Source: an uncultured Bacillota bacterium (GTDB taxonomy: Bacteria; Bacillota; Dehalobacteriia; UBA4068; UBA4997). From it: a stretch of 19,092 nucleotides of DNA. The DNA lies in contig CAQWMM010000036.1 in NCBI GenBank assembly GCA_948907985.1, positions 1 to 19,092 of the forward strand, written 5' to 3'. The notes beneath the pieces are model-generated. The model saw only the letters and a list, made by a program, of their open reading frames with translations, searched no databases and was not told where the DNA came from. The stretch's first letter is position 1. Each line of letters begins with the position of its first letter. The translations under genes and the position numbers were made by a program. Of this stretch, positions 13,961 to 19,092 are shown piece by piece.

Positions 13961-14302
13961 ATGAAAAGCAAATCAAAAGATAAGCTTAAGGCGATTGTTG
14001 GCAAAAATATCGAGTTTTATCGAAACCAGAGAAATTTATCGCAATATGCTTTAGCTAAATCAATAGGTGCTGGCCAATCCAACCTTTCTAAATTTGAATC
14101 TGGTCAGAAAGGAATTAGTTTATGGTCTTTTTATAAGCTTTCCAAAGAGCTGGGCGTTTCTATGGATGTGTTGTTTAGCGAAGATATGGAAAGGGCGGCG
14201 CTTAAAAATATTAACGCTATGTTAAGTGATAAATCTGATAAGGATATAGGATTTATAGAAAAAATTATCAGAGATATTCTGGAAGAGTTGGAAAAAAGAT
14301 AA
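13961..14302 (+). CDS. XRE-family helix-turn-helix regulator
   Basis: A 113-residue protein with one Cro/CI-type HTH domain at residues 12-72: VGKNIEFYRNQRNLSQYALAK, then the recognition-helix region AGQSNLSKFESGQKGIS, and LWSFYKLSKELGVSMDVLFS. The remaining 40 residues (about 75-113) are helical and charged and probably dimerise. The ATG at 13955 is only one base from the AGGTGA site; the ATG at 13961 is spaced properly and is preferred. The gene begins the AT-rich block. It is 65 bases upstream of the sigma-factor gene in the same orientation, with the sigma promoter inside its 3' end. It may control this cassette or itself. No phage genes are nearby. Confidence 0.88.
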   Translation: MKSKSKDKLKAIVGKNIEFYRNQRNLSQYALAKSIGAGQSNLSKFESGQKGISLWSFYKLSKELGVSMDVLFSEDMERAALKNINAMLSDKSDKDIGFIEKIIRDILEELEKR

Positions 14303-14316
14303 ATATGTGTTAAAAT
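14288..14316 (+). promoter_or_regulatory. Candidate promoter of the sigma-factor gene
   Basis: TTGGAA (14288-14293), 17-base spacer, TAAAAT (14311-14316). The -35 lies in the last codons of the XRE gene. A second TATAAT at 14321-14326 lacks a good -35. Confidence 0.5.
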
Positions 14317-14367
14317 TAAATATAATCGGGCGGAGATATTATTCAATCTAAAAATGAGCGTGATATA

Positions 14368-14886
14368 ATGTTAGAACGAAAATTGAAGCCAGAAGAAAAC
14401 GGTATTGTTGATAAGTTATATTGGAAAATGCAGAAAGAAGGCGCTTTGCGCAGGTATGCTAATAGATTTGTCATTGATAAATCATTTGTGGACGACGTTA
14501 TTCAAACAACATTTTTAATAGCCTGTGAAAAGATTGAAGCGTTAATAGTAAGCCCTAACCGAGAGGGCTATATAATGTTTGTGTTGAAAAATACAATAAA
14601 GAATTTTAATCGTGTGGGAAATAAGATCGCACAAATGTTATCATCGGTTTCTGAACAAGAATGGCTGGAAAATTATTTAGAGTCCAAAGAAGATGAAGAT
14701 GATTTAGATTTGTTATATGGCGATTTGGTAAAATATAAAGAATATGAGTTGTTGAAAGAATTTGCTGTGAAGCGCAGAAAAATAGCGGATATCGCTAAAG
14801 ACTTGGGAATATCTGAAAATGCCTGCAAATTGAGAATTTTTAGGGGTAAAAGAAAGTTAAGAGAAATATTAGAAAGCAGAAAATAA
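14368..14886 (+). CDS. ECF-type RNA polymerase sigma factor
   Basis: A 172-residue protein with sigma region 2 (about 28-80; the VDDVIQTTFLIACEKIEAL stretch corresponds to region 2.2, and YIMFVLKNTIKNFNR follows) and region 4 (about 125-170; KRRKIADIAKDLGISENACKLRIFRGKRKL is the -35-recognising HTH). Regions 1 and 3 are absent, so it is of the ECF or sigma-70-like minimal type. The linker is acidic (ESKEDEDDLDLLYGD). No proper ribosome binding site precedes the ATG at 14368; a GGAG at 14332-14335 is properly spaced only for an in-frame ATT at 14341, so the true start may be 9 codons earlier or translation may be weak. The following gene encodes its likely membrane-bound anti-sigma factor. Confidence 0.88.
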   Translation: MLERKLKPEENGIVDKLYWKMQKEGALRRYANRFVIDKSFVDDVIQTTFLIACEKIEALIVSPNREGYIMFVLKNTIKNFNRVGNKIAQMLSSVSEQEWLENYLESKEDEDDLDLLYGDLVKYKEYELLKEFAVKRRKIADIAKDLGISENACKLRIFRGKRKLREILESRK

Positions 14887-14903
14887 AAATTTTTCAAAAA
14901 AAT

Positions 14904-14939
14904 GGAAACCTTTTGCACTTGTCGATACATATATATAGT
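14904..14939 (+). promoter_or_regulatory. Promoter between sigma and anti-sigma genes, possibly autoregulated
   Basis: GGAAACC (14904-14910) resembles an ECF -35; TCGATAC (14922-14928) resembles an ECF -10, but the gap is a few bases shorter than usual. A sigma-A reading is TTGCAC (14913-14918), 15-base spacer, TATAGT (14934-14939), also short. Both are weak. Confidence 0.42.
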
Positions 14940-14956
14940 AGAAAGGAGGCTTGGCG

Positions 14957-15838
14957 ATGTCTAAGGTCGAAGATAAAGGGCGTTTAGATTATAGTAAATT
15001 CGACAATGTTGATACAGACATTTTAGAGGCGTTACTGCGAGCTGATTTTGACGCCCCAGAGGCTGAACAGATGGAACCGGAAGCTATATTTTATATTCTT
15101 GATCTGTTGTCAGAACGCCAGAAAGACGAAGAACCGCCAGAAGAATTTGATGTAGCCGCGGCCAAAGCAGAGTTTTATGAAAGATATTATACTTTGCTTG
15201 AAGACGAAGAAAAACTGCAAGCCTTTTTGGATGATATTGGTTATGTGGAAGAAAGCAAAGAAAATGTTGTGCCAATAAAGCCCTGGCTGAAACGTTGGCG
15301 CAGATTTGCCAGTGCCGTTGCTGTACTTTTGATATGTTTATTTGGCGGAACCTTTACCGCGTATGCTTTGGGTTATGATCCTATTGCTACTATTGGCCGC
15401 TGGACAGGAGATTTTTTCTGGTTTGAAGATGAGCCTGTAACATCGGAATTAGCCGATAAATTGGCTGAATACGGTTATCCGGAAAATACTGTACCAAAAT
15501 GGTTGCCGGCCGGTTATACGTTGAAGTCAATAACCGAAGATAAATACGAGGATTATATTAAATATATTGATGCCACCTTTGTTAAGCAAACAGGTAATAA
15601 AACTGACGCACTGGTTATTAGTTATACAATGTATCTTGGTGATAACAAGAAAGCTTTGTATGAAAAAGATGATGAAAACGTTATAACATATGAGATAAAA
15701 AATAGAGTTTATTATGTTATGACTAATTTAGATAATAGCGTAATAGCTTGGCAAAACGGTAATTTTGAGGGATCTATTACTGGTAAATTTACCGTAGAAG
15801 AAGCAGAAAAAATAATAAGATCTATTGATGGAGAGTGA
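14957..15838 (+). CDS. Membrane-anchored anti-sigma-like protein with DUF4367-type C-terminal domain
   Basis: A 293-residue protein with one membrane span. The cytoplasmic N-terminal part (1-115) is acidic and helical, with the DILEALLRADFDAPEAEQ and EPEAIFYILDLLSE stretches likely to hold the sigma factor. A basic KPWLKRWRR precedes the helix at about 117-138. The outer part (about 140-293) has WTGDFFWF, VPKWLPAGYTLKSI and TVEEAEKIIRSI, matching DUF4367-type domains found on anti-sigma proteins in Clostridia. AAAGGAGG lies 7 bases before the ATG at 14957; the TTG at 14951 is too close. The gene follows the sigma gene by 70 bases and overlaps the region just before the secreted-protein start. 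No zinc-binding anti-sigma (ZAS) motif is seen, so sigma binding is inferred from position and topology. Confidence 0.75.
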   Translation: MSKVEDKGRLDYSKFDNVDTDILEALLRADFDAPEAEQMEPEAIFYILDLLSERQKDEEPPEEFDVAAAKAEFYERYYTLLEDEEKLQAFLDDIGYVEESKENVVPIKPWLKRWRRFASAVAVLLICLFGGTFTAYALGYDPIATIGRWTGDFFWFEDEPVTSELADKLAEYGYPENTVPKWLPAGYTLKSITEDKYEDYIKYIDATFVKQTGNKTDALVISYTMYLGDNKKALYEKDDENVITYEIKNRVYYVMTNLDNSVIAWQNGNFEGSITGKFTVEEAEKIIRSIDGE

Positions 15839-15843
15839 AAATA

Positions 15844-16257
15844 ATGCGTAAAAAAGTTACTTTGACAGCATTACTTTTAATATTTATTTTTAGTATTTCG
15901 GCTGTGGCTAATGCTGCGGTCCAGGCCAGTGAGTACATTCAAGAAGCCAGAGCAGACACAAACGTTAATTCTCAGGGAACTGTTACTGTAGCTTTTAGAA
16001 TAATTGGTACGGATATTATGGATGTGCTTGGCGCAAAAACAATCATTTTGCAAGAGCAGGCTCCAAATTCCAGCCAATGGACGGCTATTGCTACATATAA
16101 AGCGGCAAACAATGCCAATATGTTAGGATATAATACGGCTACATACAGTTCCAGCGTGTCATATTCAGGAGCTAAATCTGGTTATTCTTATCGGGCTAAG
16201 GTATATTTTTACTCTGAAAAAGGCGGCTATGATATGGTTGAGTATATAGCAGACTAA
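15844..16257 (+). CDS. Small secreted beta-rich protein (DUF6147-like)
   Basis: A 137-residue protein with a clear signal peptide: MRKK, a hydrophobic core LLLIFIFSIS, and a cleavage site after ANA (residue 24). The mature part of about 113 residues has no cysteine and is rich in Ser, Thr, Tyr and Ala, with alternating strand patterns (GTVTVAFRIIGTDIMDVLGAKTIILQEQ; SSVSYSGAKSGYSYRAKVYFYSE). This resembles small exported proteins in Firmicutes called DUF6147; the match is from memory and is tentative. A GTG at 15835 is in frame, but GGAGAG spaced 8 bases before the ATG at 15844 decides the start. It begins 5 bases after the anti-sigma stop, so the two are co-translated. It is probably the output or ligand of the sigma/anti-sigma pair. 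A terminator follows. Confidence 0.78.
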   Translation: MRKKVTLTALLLIFIFSISAVANAAVQASEYIQEARADTNVNSQGTVTVAFRIIGTDIMDVLGAKTIILQEQAPNSSQWTAIATYKAANNANMLGYNTATYSSSVSYSGAKSGYSYRAKVYFYSEKGGYDMVEYIAD

Positions 16258-16288
16258 TTAAGTTTTATAATTAAGAGTGGAATAATTA

Positions 16289-16331
16289 AAAAAGGTACTC
16301 TGTGAACCTTTGGTTTGTGGAGTATTTTTTT
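16289..16331 (+). terminator. Terminator of the sigma/anti-sigma/secreted-protein operon
   Basis: TACTC (16296-16300) pairs with GAGTA (16320-16324), with an inner AACC/GGTT stem, followed by a T7 run. It lies about 32 bases after the stop at 16257. Confidence 0.82.
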
Positions 16332-16450
16332 GCATTTTAGCTGGCGGCTCTAAGCATTTGCCCTTGCAGCTGGCTGTGGAGCTGGTTACAGGCCGGGGCT
16401 TTATTCTTTTCAACTCGTTAAAAATAAAGTATACACAAAAAAATTTAACA
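16332..16450. other. Non-coding stretch with a GC-rich patch
   Basis: No gene supported. Bases about 16341-16400 (CAGCTGG, GAGCTGG, GGCCGGGG) look like the GC-rich flanks rather than the AT-rich island, and may be a scrap of core sequence left beside the inserted block. It has no promoter, RBS or long hairpin that I can see. Confidence 0.35.
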
Positions 16451-16490
16451 AAAAAGTTGGGAAAAACTCTTGTTTTTTTCCCAGCTTTTT
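16451..16490 (+). terminator. Long hairpin upstream of the threonine operon
   Basis: AAAAAGTTGGGAAAAA (16451-16466) pairs with TTTTTCCCAGCTTTTT (16475-16490) at 15 of 16 positions plus a G-T. It ends in a T run, so it fits a terminator. It also contains the -35 of the next promoter. Confidence 0.7.
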
Positions 16491-16498
16491 GTTATAAT
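16470..16498 (+). promoter_or_regulatory. Promoter of the ACT-hom-thrB operon
   Basis: TTGTTT (16470-16475), 17-base spacer, TATAAT (16493-16498) with TGT in front, an extended -10. The -35 is in the loop of the hairpin at 16451-16490. The 67-base leader contains a short ATG to TAA reading of 11 codons (16507-16542) without threonine, and a small TCCG/CGGA stem; I see no T-box. Confidence 0.65.
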
Positions 16499-16571
16499 TG
16501 CACCTATGTTATGTATGCCAGGGGAGGATAATCTTCCGTAACTTGCGGACAGATAAAAAAGAGGTTGAAAA

Positions 16572-17027
16572 ATGAAAAAAAATCGCGAAGCCTATATTAT
16601 CTATGACGATATTTTGCCAGAGGCTATTAAACGCACTGCTCTGGCCAAGCAGCTTTTGGCCAGGCGCGAGGCGCACAGCGTTAACGAGGCGGTGAAAATG
16701 GCGAATATCAGCCGCAGTGTGTTTTATAAATATAAGGACGGAATTTTTCCCTTTTATCAGCAGGAAACCTACCGGGTGGTGGTTCTGAATATTCGTATGG
16801 ATAATTCGCCGGGGCGGCTGATGGCTGTTTTGGCCGTTTTGGCGGATAATCACTGTAATATTCATACGCTGAACCAGGATATGCCACTGGCGGGTATTGC
16901 CGCCGCCACCATTACAATGGAGGTTTCGGAAAGTGAGCTTTCGCTGGGCGGCTTGTTGGAGGCTATTCAGCAGCTGCCAGGAATTTTGAGCGCGGACTAT
17001 ATCGGCGAACTGGCTAACAGCAAATAA
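16572..17027 (+). CDS. ACT domain protein (PheB/UPF0735 type)
   Basis: A 151-residue protein. The N-terminal 60 residues (YIIYDDILPEAIKRTALAKQLL and NEAVKMANISRSVFYKYKDGIFPF) contain a helix-turn-helix-like segment typical of the UPF0735/PheB family. Residues about 70-147 are a single ACT domain (RVVVLNIRMDNSPGRLMAVLAVLADNHCNIHTLNQ, ITMEVSE, LPGILSADYIG), which binds small ligands, usually amino acids. In Firmicutes these genes often sit immediately upstream of hom-thrB, as here, so a role in sensing threonine-pathway or aromatic amino acids is likely. Despite the old pheB name the chorismate mutase role is not established. AGAGG precedes the ATG. It is 65 bases upstream of hom with no terminator between. 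Confidence 0.88.
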   Translation: MKKNREAYIIYDDILPEAIKRTALAKQLLARREAHSVNEAVKMANISRSVFYKYKDGIFPFYQQETYRVVVLNIRMDNSPGRLMAVLAVLADNHCNIHTLNQDMPLAGIAAATITMEVSESELSLGGLLEAIQQLPGILSADYIGELANSK

Positions 17028-17092
17028 AACGTGTTAAAATATAAACCAGAGAATACAGGCTAAAAGATAAAATAAGAAAGGTTGATAAGGTA

Positions 17093-18403
17093 ATGCAAAA
17101 AAAGATAAACGTCGGTTTGATTGGTTTGGGCACCGTGGGCGGCGGCGCCTTGCAGGTGCTTAGCCAGAACCGGACTTTGATTGGCCGGCGCTCGGTGGAT
17201 ATTGTGGTTAAAAAAATCTGCAATTTGGATTTGCCCTATACGGAGGCCAGAATTGCCGAGCTGGGTTTGACGGAAACCACCGCCACAACGGATTATCACG
17301 ATTTGACTGACGACCCGGAAATTGATATTGTGATTGAATTGATTGGCGGTATTCATCCGGCGCTTGAGATGGTGCAGGCGGCTTTGCGCGCCGGAAAATC
17401 GGTGGTTACGGCCAACAAGGATCTGGTGGCCTCGCATGGGGCGGAGTTATTTCAGCTGGCGGCTGAACATCAGGCGGATTTTCTGTTTGAGGCCAGCGTG
17501 GCCGGGGGTATTCCGATTTTGAAAGCCCTCAAGGACAGTTTGGCCGCTAACAATATTGTGGAGATTATGGGTATCGTCAACGGTACCACCAACTATATAC
17601 TTTCCCAGATGTCCAGCACCGGCGCGGATTTTCAGCCTTGCTTGCAGCGCGCGCAGGAACTAGGTTATGCCGAGGCCAACCCCACCAACGATATTGAGGG
17701 TTATGACGCGGCGCGCAAAATGGCGATTTTGGCCTCGATTGCTTATAATGCCAATATCACTGAAGATATGGTGTATGTGGAGGGTATCGGCAAAATCAGT
17801 AAGTTTGATATTGATTATGCCGCCCAGCTGGGCTATGTGATTAAGCTGGTCGGTTTGGCCCGGCCCAGCGCTGCGGCGGAGGACGCCGTTGAGGTTTGCG
17901 TTTATCCGCTGATGATTCCAACTGAACACCCGCTGGCTGCGGTGAATGATGTTTTCAACGCCGTGTTTGTGGAGGGCGACGCGCTGGGGCAGTCTATGTT
18001 TTATGGGCGCGGCGCAGGTTCTTTGCCGACAGCCAGCGCGGTGGCCGGCGATGTAATTGCCGCCGCCCGGCATATTGTGAACGGCACCCAGGGCGGCTAT
18101 GGCCTGCGTTTGTTTGCCAAACGGCGGGTGTTGCCGATTGGCGACTGCAATAACAAATTTTATATTCGTTTGATGGTTCAGGACAAGCCCAAGGTTTTGG
18201 CGCAGATTGCTGAAGCTTTTGCGGCCTCGGAAATCAGTTTGGATTCGGTGATCCAAAAGCGCGTTATGGACAGCGGCCTGGCCGAGATTGTGCTGATTAC
18301 GCACCAGGTGAGGGAGGCCAATTTGCAGGAGGCGGTCGCCCGGCTGCACCGTTTAAGCTGTGTGGATTGTGTTGCCAGCCTGATCCGTGTTAAAGGAGCC
18401 TGA
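17093..18403 (+). CDS. hom: Homoserine dehydrogenase
   Basis: A 436-residue enzyme that reduces aspartate semialdehyde to homoserine, the branch point to threonine and methionine. Landmarks: the Rossmann loop VGLIGLGTVGGGAL (about 7-20), VVTANKDLVA (Lys109), the catalytic block ASVAGGIPILKALKDSL (135-150), GIVNGTTNYILSQM, the GYAEANPTNDIEGYDAARK signature (Asp205, Lys209), and a C-terminal ACT domain (YIRLMVQDKPKVLAQIAEAFAASEISLDSVIQK) for threonine feedback. The length fits monofunctional Hom with regulatory ACT domain. The ATG at 17093 has AAGGTTGATAAGG in front. It is followed by thrB at 6 bases with the ribosome binding site inside the hom end, so hom and thrB are coupled. Confidence 0.96.
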   Translation: MQKKINVGLIGLGTVGGGALQVLSQNRTLIGRRSVDIVVKKICNLDLPYTEARIAELGLTETTATTDYHDLTDDPEIDIVIELIGGIHPALEMVQAALRAGKSVVTANKDLVASHGAELFQLAAEHQADFLFEASVAGGIPILKALKDSLAANNIVEIMGIVNGTTNYILSQMSSTGADFQPCLQRAQELGYAEANPTNDIEGYDAARKMAILASIAYNANITEDMVYVEGIGKISKFDIDYAAQLGYVIKLVGLARPSAAAEDAVEVCVYPLMIPTEHPLAAVNDVFNAVFVEGDALGQSMFYGRGAGSLPTASAVAGDVIAAARHIVNGTQGGYGLRLFAKRRVLPIGDCNNKFYIRLMVQDKPKVLAQIAEAFAASEISLDSVIQKRVMDSGLAEIVLITHQVREANLQEAVARLHRLSCVDCVASLIRVKGA

Positions 18404-18409
18404 TAAACA

Positions 18410-19092
18410 ATGCTGCAAGAGGTTAATGTTAAGGTTCCGGCTACCACGGCCAATATGGGCGCGGGTTTTGACACTTTCGGCATGGCGCTGGCAATGTATA
18501 ATACGGTGGGGCTGCGCCGTTTGCAGGGGCGGGGAATCCGGCTGGTGAATATGGGCAGCCATACTAAGTCTATGGAGCAGCCCCGGGAGAATTTGACGGT
18601 GCGCGCCGCCCGGCGGATTTTTGAAACTGTCGGCCAGCCTTTTGGCGGCCTGGAGTTTAAAATGTATAATGTTATACCGGTATCCCGCGGTTTGGGCAGC
18701 TCGGCGGCGGCTATCGTGGGCGGTCTGTTGGCGGCTAATCTGCTGCTGGATGAACCGCTTGGCCGGGAGGATCTGCTGGAGTTGGCGGTGGAGTTGGAGG
18801 GGCACTCGGACAATGTGGCGCCGGCGCTTTACGGCGGTTTTGTATCATCCTGTCAGCGGGGCGGTAAAACGGTGGCTCTGCGCCTTACGCCGCCGGAGGA
18901 TTTGCGGGTGATTGCGGCGGTGCCGGACTTCTTTTTGTCAACCAGCCGCGCCCGAAAAATTTTGCCGGCTGAGGTACGCCGGGAAGATGCGGTGCATAAT
19001 ATACAATGTGCGGCTTTAATGGTGGGGGCGATGGCTACCGGTGATTTGCAGCTTTTTGCGGTGGCTTTTGACGATCGCCTGCACCAGGAACC
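18410..19092 (+). CDS. thrB: Homoserine kinase, N-terminal part, cut by the window edge
   Basis: About 227 residues are visible of a GHMP-family kinase that phosphorylates homoserine on the way to threonine. The N-terminal hallmark VPATTANMGAGFDTFGMAL (about 8-26) and the ATP-binding glycine-rich loop PVSRGLGSSAAAIVGG (about 87-102) are present. They are followed by ELEGHSDNVAPALYGGFVSS, the Mg- and substrate-binding region. AAAGGAG lies 8 bases before the ATG, inside the last codons of hom. The remaining roughly 70 residues and the stop are outside the window. With the ACT gene and hom it forms one operon. Confidence 0.95.
   Translation, partial: MLQEVNVKVPATTANMGAGFDTFGMALAMYNTVGLRRLQGRGIRLVNMGSHTKSMEQPRENLTVRAARRIFETVGQPFGGLEFKMYNVIPVSRGLGSSAAAIVGGLLAANLLLDEPLGREDLLELAVELEGHSDNVAPALYGGFVSSCQRGGKTVALRLTPPEDLRVIAAVPDFFLSTSRARKILPAEVRREDAVHNIQCAALMVGAMATGDLQLFAVAFDDRLHQE

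Noticed and set aside
13792..16450. Integrative element with integrase or attachment sites
   Set aside because: The block is AT-rich, but I see no integrase, transposase, tRNA or convincing flanking direct repeats.
16310..16531. Plus-strand frame of 73 codons after the secreted-protein gene
   Set aside because: It runs through two hairpin terminators and a promoter, begins with TTG and has no ribosome binding site.
16499..16571. T-box or threonine attenuator before the ACT-hom-thrB operon
   Set aside because: The leader is only about 67 bases, has no threonine codons in its short frame and no T-box landmarks.
1..19092. CRISPR array, rRNA or tRNA genes
   Set aside because: No regular repeat-spacer pattern and no tRNA or rRNA signatures are seen on either strand.

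Overview
The window looks like a chromosomal segment of a low-to-mid GC Bacillota (Firmicute). The support is the BioW/BioF route to biotin, a BirA-type operator, HxlR and XRE regulators, an ECF sigma/anti-sigma cassette of a kind common in gut Clostridia and Negativicutes, and A+GGAGG-type ribosome binding sites. I cannot assign a genus from the sequence alone. Most of the window is GC-rich core DNA; roughly 13.8-16.4 kb is visibly AT-richer and reads as an accessory insert.

Layout. 1-1260 (minus strand): the 5' part of a YgjP-like metallopeptidase, a terminator, and an MBL-fold-like protein. The MBL-like gene is divergent from an HxlR regulator (1457-1822), and the intergenic region holds two well-formed promoters and three inverted repeats. 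A PIN/NYN-like nuclease (1812-2525) overlaps the HxlR gene. It is convergent with a minus-strand biotin operon (4974 to 2518) encoding an S-component-like membrane protein, BioW and BioF. A BirA-type operator at 5061-5093 separates this operon from a divergent SLC13/ArsB-type permease (5198-6343). Next come an unrecognised minus-strand gene (6495-7148), a divergent YgbA-family protein (7352-7687), a hybrid histidine kinase (7783-10098), DNA polymerase III delta (10135-11181), a DUF1847 protein (11199-11864), a convergent YbaK-type deacylase (11870-12355) and RlmD (12424-13791).

The AT-rich block carries an XRE regulator (13961-14302), an ECF-type sigma factor (14368-14886), a membrane-anchored DUF4367-type anti-sigma protein (14957-15838) and a small secreted protein (15844-16257), closed by a strong terminator. 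It looks like a self-contained envelope-signalling unit. The window ends with a threonine-pathway operon: ACT-domain protein, homoserine dehydrogenase and homoserine kinase (cut by the window edge).

The observations most worth following are: (i) the sigma/anti-sigma/secreted-protein cassette next to an XRE gene; (ii) the BioW-BioF operon back to back with a dicarboxylate-type permease across a BirA site, which suggests pimelate uptake; (iii) the HxlR/MBL-like divergent pair, whose MBL-like protein has lost the canonical metal motif; (iv) promoters embedded in upstream hairpins; and (v) a probable leaderless metallopeptidase mRNA.
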